Virus record (IMG/VR): IMGVR_UViG_3300000239_000002
Coordinates: 1-64,000 of that record
Strand: one strand, 5' to 3'
Length of the DNA stretch: 64,000 nt
DNA from: a virus
This document shows positions 16,421 to 25,103 of the stretch, in pieces (within the stretch, counting starts at the first letter, position 1; each line of letters begins with the position of its first letter). The position numbers were made by a program, and so were the translations under genes. Below the pieces are notes generated by a model. It saw nothing but the letters and a program-made list of their open reading frames with translations. It did not search any database and was not told the origin of the DNA.

Positions 16421-16639
16421 ATGCAATATGAAATTAAATCCGGAAGAACTTTGTATATGACTAATGCAAGTTCTTCCATTCAAGCAGTTCAAAATTTTAA
16501 AGTATCTGTTGGGAATTTACCCGTTGATTCAGTTCATTATATAGGAAATATTTCAGTATTAGATAATGTTATAAATAATTTTGAGAAGGAAAAAGAATCC
16601 TATTTCGATTACTGGACATTTAATAATGGCAAGCATTGA
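16421..16639 (+). CDS. small protein of unknown function
   Basis: 72 residues, unrecognised, with an acidic C-terminal helix (NNFEKEKESYFDYW). Expressed from the promoter at 16386, probably without a leader. Its end overlaps the next gene by 14 bases. Confidence 0.55.
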   Translation: MQYEIKSGRTLYMTNASSSIQAVQNFKVSVGNLPVDSVHYIGNISVLDNVINNFEKEKESYFDYWTFNNGKH

Positions 16640-17681
16640 CATTAAAACTACTGTTGGCATTACACATATAGAATTACTAGACAATCCATTTGTTAAAAAA
16701 TGGACAGATCATTTCTGTAAAATGTTAGATAGTTATAGTATAAAATATACAGTTCCGCCCACTCCAGTATATGAGATTGAACCCAGATCAATTCCAGATA
16801 CATTACAAGATATACAAAATTTAAAAAATGAAATTTATTCAATTAATAATTTAATAACAGATGGAGCAAAATTCCCATTTGATCCAGAAAGAATAACTAT
16901 TAATTCTATTCGTGATGATCATGATGAAGGACAGAAAATATTAAATGAAGTTCATCGTTATTTTACTACTGCTGGTAGATCGATGAATGAATTTAGAAAT
17001 CAAGGCACACATACTCGAGGATTATGGTCAGATAGTTTCCCTTCAGAATTTTCATGGGATGTTTCTTATGAATCAGAATTTTTTCATTCTCATGCTTTAG
17101 TTAATGATTACGTACATGCATTAGATAGATATCAAGCAACATCTAGAAAAAAACAAGGATATGATAAACAAGTAGTTAATCTTAGGTTTAGTTTTGATAA
17201 TAAAATAGGTGATTGTCGATTTGAAGAAGGAGCATTCCATCATATTTCATCACAGGATTATGCGTATGCTGATGATAATGAAGATCTTGATGTTTGGGTA
17301 AGTAATGCCATATTAGGAAAAGATTATATAGAAGCATGGTATGATCAAGATGATCCTTCTCAATGGGATGTCACACCTATTAATGGGCATAGTGGATGTT
17401 TTAAAATTAACGTATACAATCGTTGGCATTATCATAGAAGTGAAGAAGGTCGCTTGATACAACATTTAGTAAAAAGTAATGAGTTTCAAAATTGGTTAAA
17501 AGAACATAATGTTGAATACCATCCTTCTATGTGCGGTATGCCATTGGGTAAGGTAACACGTGGTAAAAATTTACTTAATTGGATGAAAATACCTCCACGA
17601 GATTGTCCATTATCTCCTTGGATTACAAATAATAATAATCAATGGATAAACAGATCTTTCGAGGTAATTTTAAATGTATAG
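16626..17681 (+). CDS. phage protein of unknown family (paralogue of 34478)
   Basis: 351 residues. Shares with the protein at 34478 a start motif around NPFVKKW, LHRYFTTA (here VHRYFTTA), a DxWV..A/LLGKDYI block, a DDPSQWDV block and the C-terminal FQNWLKE...MCGMPLGKVTRGKNLL. Many His and acidic residues are conserved between the two, compatible with an enzyme, but no known catalytic motif is visible. Followed by a SET protein and a radical SAM enzyme in overlapping order, suggesting joint function. Confidence 0.6.
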   Translation: MASIDIKTTVGITHIELLDNPFVKKWTDHFCKMLDSYSIKYTVPPTPVYEIEPRSIPDTLQDIQNLKNEIYSINNLITDGAKFPFDPERITINSIRDDHDEGQKILNEVHRYFTTAGRSMNEFRNQGTHTRGLWSDSFPSEFSWDVSYESEFFHSHALVNDYVHALDRYQATSRKKQGYDKQVVNLRFSFDNKIGDCRFEEGAFHHISSQDYAYADDNEDLDVWVSNAILGKDYIEAWYDQDDPSQWDVTPINGHSGCFKINVYNRWHYHRSEEGRLIQHLVKSNEFQNWLKEHNVEYHPSMCGMPLGKVTRGKNLLNWMKIPPRDCPLSPWITNNNNQWINRSFEVILNV

Positions 17682-17994
17682 ACCTTTACCAAATGGAATA
17701 ACAATAGGACAGTCCAAAATTGAAGGAATTGGTTTAATTGCAACCAGAAATTTTGATAAGGACATTGTATTGGGCATCGCTCATATTGCGAATAAGAATT
17801 TTCCACATGGGTATATACGCACTGCATTAGGAGCTTTTTATAATCATAATAATAATCCAAATTGTAAAACAATGAATGGATTTTGGCATCAAATTCCTGT
17901 TAAGTATCTCGTTACGATTAAAAAAATTCAACCTAATGATGAATTAACAGCAGAATATTCTTTATATGTAGTAGAGGAAGATAATTGGGAATGA
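17674..17994 (+). CDS. SET-domain protein (lysine methyltransferase-like)
   Basis: 106 residues, a minimal SET domain. SKIEGIGLIATRNF corresponds to the N-terminal GxG segment, GAFYNHNNNPNC to the RFxNHxCxPN signature, and IQPNDELTAEYSLY to the closing GEELTxDY motif with its catalytic Tyr. SET enzymes methylate lysines on proteins; a phage copy could modify host ribosomal proteins or virion proteins. Overlaps the preceding gene by 8 bases and the radical SAM gene by an ATGA junction. Confidence 0.75.
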   Translation: MYRPLPNGITIGQSKIEGIGLIATRNFDKDIVLGIAHIANKNFPHGYIRTALGAFYNHNNNPNCKTMNGFWHQIPVKYLVTIKKIQPNDELTAEYSLYVVEEDNWE

Positions 17995-19070
17995 ACATAA
18001 TAGCTCTAAATAAAGAATTAAATATTGATGATTTAAATCAAACTACAGAAATAGAATTAACATTTGATAATATATGTAACTTATCTTGTAGTTATTGTGA
18101 TAGTTCCAAAAGTTCATCATGGGCCCTTAATATAAATTTGAATGGTGCTTTTAATTTACAAACAAGTAATTTATATAATGAAGTTTTTGAGTTTGATGGG
18201 CGGTTAATTCAAAAAAACTTAATTAAATTTATTAGTTGGTGGCATAATAATAGTAATCAAGTAACAGTACTCAAGATAAATGGTGGTGAACCAATATTAT
18301 CACAATATTTTTGGAAATTCATTCATAATATTTCAAAATCCCCTAATCCAGAATTAAATTTAATTATTGTATCCAATTTAGTCTATGATCCTGGCCAGCT
18401 TGATAAGTTATATGATGTAAGTGATAAATTTAAATCTATACAAATAATAGCAAGTATAGATGTCAATAATGGTATTTGCGATTTTTTAAGAGCAGGCGGC
18501 GGTTATTTAAGACAGAAAAATAATATTATGAGATCACTTGGTGCACCTATTAATTGTTTTCTTACATTGCAAAATGTTATTAGTGTATTTTCTGTTTGGT
18601 ATTATAGTTCATTTATAGAGTATAATATAGAATTAAGAAAACACAGTTCAACTTCAAGATTTGATAGTTTAGAAGCACTTTTAAATCCTAGTGAATGGTC
18701 ACGCTTTGCAACGATCCCAGGCAATCTTAGACCTTTTAGTAGTATTATATTAACATCTCCGTCTTTTCAAAGTATATTAATGTTACCTACACATTTAAGA
18801 GAATATTTGTATGAAGATATATTTACTACATATAGTTCTCTAAAAAGTGAGTTACATAAACCAGATAAAAATACCATTATTAGATGTTTAAATTATATCC
18901 AATCTGCTAAATTTCCAGATAATCTGGAATCAAATAGATTAAGTATGGAACGAGATCTTAAAAAATTTATAATCGAATATGAAAAAATAGTTCGTAATGA
19001 CGATAAAGAATTCACATCAATATCTTCTATATTTCCTAAAGTATTTGTAGATTGGCTGGATACTATATAA
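17991..19070 (+). CDS. radical SAM enzyme
   Basis: 359 residues. The cluster motif is in FDNICNLSCSYCDSS (about residue 25) and NGGEPIL is the SAM-binding motif. After residue 150 no further Cys cluster is seen, so a classical SPASM domain is absent. Coupled to the SET gene through ATGA. Substrate unknown; together with the SET and paralogue genes it forms a four-gene unit from 16421. Confidence 0.8.
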   Translation: MNIIALNKELNIDDLNQTTEIELTFDNICNLSCSYCDSSKSSSWALNINLNGAFNLQTSNLYNEVFEFDGRLIQKNLIKFISWWHNNSNQVTVLKINGGEPILSQYFWKFIHNISKSPNPELNLIIVSNLVYDPGQLDKLYDVSDKFKSIQIIASIDVNNGICDFLRAGGGYLRQKNNIMRSLGAPINCFLTLQNVISVFSVWYYSSFIEYNIELRKHSSTSRFDSLEALLNPSEWSRFATIPGNLRPFSSIILTSPSFQSILMLPTHLREYLYEDIFTTYSSLKSELHKPDKNTIIRCLNYIQSAKFPDNLESNRLSMERDLKKFIIEYEKIVRNDDKEFTSISSIFPKVFVDWLDTI

Positions 19071-19192
19071 TACGGTAATATATAATATATTATTTCTTTC
19101 TTAAATAACAAACTAGGGGTGGATGGTTATGGATCACATATATAGGGTATATAATCATCGCTGACTAGTTTAGCAACTTATTGGAGAATAAT

Positions 19193-19408
19193 ATGAAGGC
19201 AATAGTAATTGCAGCTTTAATTACAGGTTTTTCAATTAGTTCAGTTTATGCGTCGGATCACGGCGATGCCGCATGGCAAGCTCATGTCGGTACAGTTGGC
19301 ACTCCAGCACCATGTGAAATGGTAATGGATCGTGGTGGTCCAGTTGAAGTTTGCGGTACAATATTTCTAGGTCATGAGTTGACAAAGGAAGATTTACTAG
19401 CAAAGTAA
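19193..19408 (+). CDS. small exported protein
   Basis: 71 residues. Signal peptide MKAIVIAALITGFSISSVYAS with cleavage near YAS, then about 50 residues with two Cys (PCEMV, EVCGT) likely disulfide-bonded in the periplasm. A GGAG ribosome site favours the ATG at 19193. Followed by a strong terminator. Function unknown. Confidence 0.7.
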   Translation: MKAIVIAALITGFSISSVYASDHGDAAWQAHVGTVGTPAPCEMVMDRGGPVEVCGTIFLGHELTKEDLLAK

Positions 19409-19463
19409 ACTATATAGCATAATTGAATCATTCGACAATAATAATTAAACGCTAAAAACACGG

Positions 19464-19488
19464 AAAGGGCCCGCTATAGGGCCCTTTT
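19464..19488. terminator. intrinsic terminator
   Basis: Nine-base stem AAAGGGCCC / GGGCCCTTT with a six-base loop (GCTATA) and T-rich 3' flank. It separates the exported-protein gene from the convergent MscS-like gene and could serve both directions. Confidence 0.85.
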
Positions 19489-19519
19489 CACTTATTAAAT
19501 CCATAGACTTGGTTTTAAC

Positions 19520-19885
19520 TTACGAGTGTTTCTTTTTTTCCGAAGCACCATTTTTATGTACGTCTTTGCGTATTACTTTTTCAAGTTTTAAATATGCTAA
19601 TCTTTCGTTAGGAACATATCTCCAAACTACGCCTCTATCATTTACTTTTTCAAATACTGTTTTAGTAACACCAATTGCTATAATAACTGCTTCTTCATCA
19701 TCCAATATTACAATGTCACCGGGATTAAATGCGTTACTTAATTTAAATTTTATTCCTTTTGCTAAGGATGTTGCCCAATCTTTAATCATCATTGCCATAA
19801 TTATGCTTACTAGTATAGTAAGCCAAGGCATTAAAAATGTTGTAAGTTGCATACTAGTTGTTAGAGATAGTTCTTCAATATTCAT
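19520..19885 (-). CDS. small MscS-like membrane protein
   Basis: 121 residues. One or two N-terminal membrane segments (LTTFLMPWLTILVSIIMAMM) lead into an MscS-type middle beta domain: KFKLSNAFNPGDIVIL...GVTKTVFEKVNDRG...VPNERL. This matches the pore-lining helix and beta domain of mechanosensitive channels, but the cytoplasmic vestibule domain is missing, so it is far shorter than MscS (about 280). May form a reduced channel or act as a regulator. Confidence 0.65.
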   Translation of the reverse strand: MNIEELSLTTSMQLTTFLMPWLTILVSIIMAMMIKDWATSLAKGIKFKLSNAFNPGDIVILDDEEAVIIAIGVTKTVFEKVNDRGVVWRYVPNERLAYLKLEKVIRKDVHKNGASEKKKHS

Positions 19886-19918
19886 ATACAAATTTTCCTA
19901 TTTGTGTAAATATTATTT

Positions 19919-20566
19919 ATGGTAAAGAAGGTAGCATTTTGTATAGGCAATGGTCAATCTCGTAAGGGGTATGATCTAGAGAAATTACGGGACGTTGGTC
20001 CATTATATGGCTGTGGCGCAATTTGGCGTGACCATCACGTGGATAATTTAATTTGTTGTGATAAATTTAGAGCAAAAGATGCCGCAGAGCATCACGTAGA
20101 AATGCGTTCAAATTTTTATACGCGAGTAGATTATATCCCACATTTAGAGGCAGTAGGTATTAAACCACTGCCATCACTTCCTTATTTTGGATTAGAACCG
20201 CATGAACAACCTTCAGGTTGGGATAGTGGTTTATATGCTGTACATACCGCTATACACGAAAAAGCAGATGTAATAATGTTGCTTGGTTATGACTTTTATG
20301 GTTGGGGTAAAAATCAAAGTAGAGTTAACAACATATACAAGAGAACAAAACATTATAATAAAGAGAAAAAACCACGTGATCCAATTACGTGGATTAACCA
20401 ATTTCAATTGTTGTTTAAAACGCATTATACAGTAACATTTATTTTTATTAAACCTGAAAATTATCCACATCCGCCAGAGTTTGACTCGTGGAGGTATGTA
20501 TTGTTTGATACGTATGAGGGATTGGATAGGTTTGCTAGTAAAAAACTAGACGATATACACAATTAA
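19919..20566 (+). CDS. DUF115/MptE-like Rossmann-fold protein
   Basis: 215 residues. FCIGNGQSRKGYDLEKL at the start, YGCGAIWRDH and NLICCDKF, then SGWDSGLYAVHTA and IMLLGYDFYGWG fit the fold shared by DUF115/MptE-like and some glycan-related transferases. Phages often carry this family; its role is not established. A TAAATA box lies six bases before the ATG. The end overlaps the convergent gene by four bases. Confidence 0.55.
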   Translation: MVKKVAFCIGNGQSRKGYDLEKLRDVGPLYGCGAIWRDHHVDNLICCDKFRAKDAAEHHVEMRSNFYTRVDYIPHLEAVGIKPLPSLPYFGLEPHEQPSGWDSGLYAVHTAIHEKADVIMLLGYDFYGWGKNQSRVNNIYKRTKHYNKEKKPRDPITWINQFQLLFKTHYTVTFIFIKPENYPHPPEFDSWRYVLFDTYEGLDRFASKKLDDIHN

Positions 20567-22194
20567 AGTTGTGGTGTAGTTTCTTCTTGATCAGCAGGTA
20601 TTTCGTGTTTTGCGGCCGCTTGTTCCTTATCAAGTTTTTCCCAATCAGCAAGCTCTTTAAGTAATGGACCCATTTCTACAACATTACGTATAGCGGTTTC
20701 GGCCCAGTTAGTTCTAAATCTGACCAATCTTTCTTTTGTTGTAAACCCTGGTGGGTTACCACCAACAGGGGCACCATATATAATAAGTTCGTGCATTTTA
20801 GCACCAATTTTACTGTTTATTTTTAAATTATATCCTTTAAGTGCTTTCAGTAAAGGTTCACCAAATTGTAATTCGTAATATGCTTTTTTAGCAGATGGAC
20901 TTAAAATAACCATATAAACGCCTTCTTCTCTTCTAGTGGCATGATAATTTATTGCATCCCATAGTTGTTCAATAAATTTTGCTTCTTTTGTTTCATTATC
21001 GCCCGCTAACATTGCATTTATTTGAGTTACTGCTTCACTATATGCTTGCCCAATTGGAGAATTGGTACCTTTATTAGCACCATAATTATAATTTCTAATT
21101 TCAGTAGCACTCATATTTGGACGATTTCCTGAATCTGCAAATTGCCACTTTTGCTTTTTATCGTCTGAAAATTGAACTCCTACATGGTTAAAGAATTCTT
21201 GTATTTTTTCAAATGAAGCACCACTTACTTGACCAAATTGCTCAACTGTTTGTGCTTTAAGACTGATTAAGTTCAAATATTTTATTTGTTGTCCACCATA
21301 GTAAATTTTCAAATCTACTTTTGTAGATTTTTGATTTGATGCATCTGCTCCATCACTTGCTACTAGTATTTGTTTTTTTACTTGATCGCTGTATGCATGT
21401 TCAATAGCTTGTTTAACTCTAGGAGAAGATAATCCATAAAGTGCCGCATCTAACCACATTTGATTCAGAACCTTTAGTCTTTCTTTAGCTACACCTAGTT
21501 TACTTAATGCGTTTCCTTCTTCTAATACGCCACCTGTCTCCACTAATGCTTTAAATACCATACCATCAGCTCTAGGTAAAGATAAGTTAAATTTTAAAGG
21601 ATCCATTGGTTTTGCATCTGTTTGTATTTCTATTTCTAAGTTTTCATTTTGAATTAGTTTTTTTGCAAGTTTTTGTGATTCTGATGCTAATTGTTCTTGA
21701 CTCCAAGTCGGATTACCTTGTTCATCATGTAATTTTGTGCCTTGTTTAAAACAAACAGACATTACACAACCCATAATTGCTTCTGCTACAGATCCTATAG
21801 TCCATTTAAGTGACCCAGTAGAATGTTCATCTTTTACTATATTGCTAATATAGATATTTTGCCACCCACCTTGGTCGTTTTGGGCGGTAAGTGCTTCTTC
21901 TCCAGAGTCTGTTTGTACTTCAAGTTTAACTTCAGCTGCTTGTGCTAAATCACCTGAGTCAAGTATTGCATTTAAGTCTCTTCTAACTCTTTTGGGATTT
22001 AGAATTCTGCCGTGTATAATATGCGGAGGAATCTTACCACTCCATTTACCACCACCTATATTAAAATTATACGTTTGATTAGCACCAATGCCTTTAATGA
22101 GATTTTTAATGTATTGACCATCGTGTTTTTTTACTTCAGACGCCGTCATTGTTTTGACCATGTCTGCTTCAATTAAAAATTCATGATACTTCAT
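20563..22194 (-). CDS. large protein with T4-type capsid-targeting leader (candidate internal head protein)
   Basis: 543 residues. The N-terminus, MKYHEFLIEADMVKTM, closely resembles the T4 capsid-targeting peptide (MKTYQEFIAEA in internal protein III) and ends in LIE|A, a fit to the (L/I)xE prohead protease site. The body is helical and Lys/Gln-rich, with no motif I can name. Known precedent: T4 proteins with this leader are packed in the head and injected. The gene follows the 22194-22502 gene directly; both carry the leader. An Ala triplet is coded by GCGGCCGC. Confidence 0.6.
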   Translation of the reverse strand: MKYHEFLIEADMVKTMTASEVKKHDGQYIKNLIKGIGANQTYNFNIGGGKWSGKIPPHIIHGRILNPKRVRRDLNAILDSGDLAQAAEVKLEVQTDSGEEALTAQNDQGGWQNIYISNIVKDEHSTGSLKWTIGSVAEAIMGCVMSVCFKQGTKLHDEQGNPTWSQEQLASESQKLAKKLIQNENLEIEIQTDAKPMDPLKFNLSLPRADGMVFKALVETGGVLEEGNALSKLGVAKERLKVLNQMWLDAALYGLSSPRVKQAIEHAYSDQVKKQILVASDGADASNQKSTKVDLKIYYGGQQIKYLNLISLKAQTVEQFGQVSGASFEKIQEFFNHVGVQFSDDKKQKWQFADSGNRPNMSATEIRNYNYGANKGTNSPIGQAYSEAVTQINAMLAGDNETKEAKFIEQLWDAINYHATRREEGVYMVILSPSAKKAYYELQFGEPLLKALKGYNLKINSKIGAKMHELIIYGAPVGGNPPGFTTKERLVRFRTNWAETAIRNVVEMGPLLKELADWEKLDKEQAAAKHEIPADQEETTPQL

Positions 22195-22502
22195 TAATTC
22201 TTTGCGCCTTGTTGTGCTTTATTCAATTTATCTTTCAAATCCTTAGCATAGTCTTTACCAGACTGTTCTAAATTAGGATCTACTTTTCCGGTAGTAATAG
22301 TTGTGCCCAATGCTTTGTTAAATTTTGTTTCATCACTTGGTTCTGCTTTATCAGGACCTTGCTCTGTATTTTGTTCTGCTTTATTCACTAGTTGTTGCCC
22401 GGCGTCACGCACTTGTTTATTCAAAGGACTAACAGCCTTAGGACGGTTATGAGAAATCGTGCCTTGTGGTGTTTCTTCTATAAGAATTTCAGAAATTTTC
22501 AT
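22194..22502 (-). CDS. small polar protein with capsid-targeting-like leader
   Basis: 102 residues, highly polar (Lys, Gln, Glu, Asn), probably disordered. It starts MKISEILIEETP, again with an LIE|E prohead-protease-like site. Its stop overlaps the start of the 543-residue protein by one base. Size and composition resemble T4 internal proteins or scaffold elements. Confidence 0.55.
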   Translation of the reverse strand: MKISEILIEETPQGTISHNRPKAVSPLNKQVRDAGQQLVNKAEQNTEQGPDKAEPSDETKFNKALGTTITTGKVDPNLEQSGKDYAKDLKDKLNKAQQGAKN

Positions 22503-22613
22503 AATACTACCATATTTGTTTTCTATATTTATACTATCTGTTAGTTAAAAATAGTTTTGCTATTAAGTCGGAGGGATTGTAAACTAAATATACATAACAC
22601 AGGAGCGTGATAC

Positions 22614-24554
22614 ATGGTAAGCAAATTACTTAAAGAGTATTCTTCTAACTATCAAAGTAAAAAAGAGATAGAAATAACATTAGAAGAATATTTAACATTA
22701 TGTAAGAAAGATCCATTGGCTTATGCTACATCTGCTGAACGCATGTTAGCAGCTATCGGAGACCCAGAACACGTCGATACTTCAGAAGATTCAAGATTGT
22801 CTCGTATATTCTTGAATAGAACATTAAGAGTTTTCCCAGCATTTAAAGATTTTTATGGATTAGAAGATACAGTTGAACGAATTGTAGGCTTCTTTAAACA
22901 CGCCGCGCAAGGATTGGAAGAACGCAAACAAATATTATATTTGCTTGGTCCAGTAGGTGGCGGCAAGAGTTCTTTAGCAGAACGACTAAAAGAACTAATG
23001 GAAACATATCCAATATATGTTCTTAAAGCAGGCGATACAATTAGTCCTGTGTATGAAAGTCCGTTATCATTATTTGATCCAGAAGTATATGGTGACCAAC
23101 TTGAAAAAGAATATAAAGTGCCAAAACGTTATCTCACCGGCTTGTTAAGTCCGTGGGCAATTAAACGTTTGGACGAATTTGACGGAGATATTACTAAATT
23201 TTCCGTAGTTAAATTACAGCCTAGCAAATTAAAGCAAATTGCTGTAGTAAAAACAGAACCAGGTGATGAAAATAACCAAGATATAAGTGCTCTAGTAGGC
23301 AAAACAGACATTCGCCAATTAGAATACTTTTCACAACATGATCCAGATTCATATGCATTTAGTGGTGCATTGTGTAAGGGCAACCAAGGCCTTATGGAGT
23401 TTGTAGAAATGTTTAAAGCACCAATTAAAGTGCTACATCCACTATTAACTGCTACACAAGAAGGCAACTACATGGGCACAGAAGGTATTAGTGCTATCCC
23501 ATTTAGTGGCACAATTTTAGCACATAGTAATGAATCAGAATGGACATCATTTAAAAACAACAAAAATAACGAAGCGTTTTTAGATCGTGTATATGTTGTT
23601 AAAGTTCCTTATTGTTTGCGTATAGATGAGGAAATTAAGATTTATGATAAGATGCTAACATCTAGTGGATTAGCAAATCATGCGTGTGCCCCACAAACAC
23701 TAGATATGTTAGGACAGTTTTCAATTTTAAGCAGATTACTTGAGCATGAAAACAGCAATTTGTTTTCCAAAATGCAAGTGTATAATGGTAAGAACTTAAA
23801 GGATACGGATCCGCAAGCAAAGAGTCTACAGGAGTATAAAGATACTGCTGGAGTAGACGAAGGCATGTCAGGTTCATCGACACGTTTTGCTTTTAAGATT
23901 TTATCTCAGACATTCAACTTTGACACAGCGGAGATAGCCGCTGATCCAGTACATCTAATGTTTGTATTGGAACAAGCGATAAAACGCGAGCAATTTGGTG
24001 AGGAAAAAGAAAAAGCACTCATTTATTATATTAAAGAGTGGCTCTCGCCAAAGTATGCTGATTTTATCGGCAATGAAATACAGAAAGCATATTTAGAAAG
24101 TTATAGTGATTATGGACAAAACTTGTTTGATCGTTATATTCAATATGCTGACCATTGGATACAAGAGATAGATTTTAAGGATCCTGATACAGGCAACCTC
24201 TTTAATCGTGACGTATTAAACGACGAACTAGAGAAAATAGAAAAGCCAGCAGGCATTGCTAACCCTAAAGACTTCCGTAGTGAAGTAGTCAACTTTGTTC
24301 TACGCGCTAAAGCAAAGAACAAAGGTAAAAATCCAAAATGGTCAAGTTACGAGAAACTACGTGAAATTATAGAGAAGAAAATGTTTGCGTCTACAGAGGA
24401 ATTACTTCCAATTATTTCCTTTGGTAATAAGCAAAATAAAGATGATCAACAAAAGCATGACGATTTTGTAGAGCGTATGGAGTCAAAAGGCTATACAGAA
24501 CGTCAAGTGCGCCGCCTCGTGGAGTGGTTTATGCGGACCCAGAAGTCAAGTTAA
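22614..24554 (+). CDS. prkA: PrkA serine protein kinase (AAA+ type)
   Basis: 646 residues, full family length. Walker A (GPVGGGKSSLAERL, about residue 105) sits in the N-terminal AAA+ PrkA domain; the C-terminal half carries the kinase-like region with GMSGSSTRFAFKILS and WLSPKYADFIGNEIQKAYLE. In bacteria PrkA (YeaG in E. coli) acts with YeaH and SpoVR/YcgB in starvation and stress adaptation; its activity has been described both as a kinase and as an AAA+ protease. Here all three partners follow in order. Good ribosome site (AGGAGCG). Confidence 0.92.
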   Translation: MVSKLLKEYSSNYQSKKEIEITLEEYLTLCKKDPLAYATSAERMLAAIGDPEHVDTSEDSRLSRIFLNRTLRVFPAFKDFYGLEDTVERIVGFFKHAAQGLEERKQILYLLGPVGGGKSSLAERLKELMETYPIYVLKAGDTISPVYESPLSLFDPEVYGDQLEKEYKVPKRYLTGLLSPWAIKRLDEFDGDITKFSVVKLQPSKLKQIAVVKTEPGDENNQDISALVGKTDIRQLEYFSQHDPDSYAFSGALCKGNQGLMEFVEMFKAPIKVLHPLLTATQEGNYMGTEGISAIPFSGTILAHSNESEWTSFKNNKNNEAFLDRVYVVKVPYCLRIDEEIKIYDKMLTSSGLANHACAPQTLDMLGQFSILSRLLEHENSNLFSKMQVYNGKNLKDTDPQAKSLQEYKDTAGVDEGMSGSSTRFAFKILSQTFNFDTAEIAADPVHLMFVLEQAIKREQFGEEKEKALIYYIKEWLSPKYADFIGNEIQKAYLESYSDYGQNLFDRYIQYADHWIQEIDFKDPDTGNLFNRDVLNDELEKIEKPAGIANPKDFRSEVVNFVLRAKAKNKGKNPKWSSYEKLREIIEKKMFASTEELLPIISFGNKQNKDDQQKHDDFVERMESKGYTERQVRRLVEWFMRTQKSS

Positions 24555-24570
24555 GTATTATAATGCGAGT

Positions 24571-24576
24571 TAAATA
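24571..24576 (+). promoter_or_regulatory. late-promoter-like box
   Basis: TAAATA followed by five bases and the ATG at 24582 of the HNH gene. Confidence 0.5.
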
Positions 24577-24581
24577 CTATC

Positions 24582-25103
24582 ATGCATAAACATCATATTA
24601 TACCAAAACATATGGGTGGCACTGATGATTCCTCTAATATAGTTAAGCTGTCTGTGGAAGATCATTCACTTGCTCATAAAGCACTATATGAACAACACGG
24701 CCACTGGGAAGATAAACTTGCTTGGCGGGCGTTATCTGGTATTATTGCTAAAGAAGACGTTATACTTGAGCTACAACGCGAAGCAGGGCGTAGAGTAAAA
24801 TCCCCTGAAGAGCGAGCAAAGTTAAGTAAAAGTTTAACGGGCAGAACAGCATCTTTAGAGCATAGGGCAAATATAAGTAAAGGCTTGAGACTCAAGCATA
24901 GCCTACGCCCAACATCTGCTGAAACAAAAGCAAAGATGGTAAAGGCTCATACTGGATATAAACACACACCCGAAACAAAAGAAAAGCTCAGCCTAATTGC
25001 TTCAAAAAGAATACCATCAGAATCAACTAAGAAAAAAATCAGTGAATCAATGAAAGCCTATAGAAAATCGCAACGAGATGATTCATGCCCAAGCATATTA
25101 TAG
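24582..25103 (+). CDS. HNH homing endonuclease with NUMOD3-type repeats
   Basis: 173 residues. The N-terminus MHKHHIIPKHMGG...NIVKLSVEDHSLAHKAL is an HNH nuclease core. The rest holds short repeated DNA-binding modules of NUMOD3 type (SPEERAKLSKSLTG, SLEHRANISKGL, TSAETKAKMVKAHTG, TPETKEKLSLIA). Such free-standing genes spread by cutting near their insertion site. It sits between prkA and yeaH and its end overlaps the yeaH-like start, with its own late-type box. Confidence 0.8.
   Translation: MHKHHIIPKHMGGTDDSSNIVKLSVEDHSLAHKALYEQHGHWEDKLAWRALSGIIAKEDVILELQREAGRRVKSPEERAKLSKSLTGRTASLEHRANISKGLRLKHSLRPTSAETKAKMVKAHTGYKHTPETKEKLSLIASKRIPSESTKKKISESMKAYRKSQRDDSCPSIL

Noticed and set aside
19509-19925. 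A rightward membrane-like reading frame opposite the MscS-like gene
   Set aside because: The leftward frame carries the recognisable MscS beta domain; the rightward one is its antisense.
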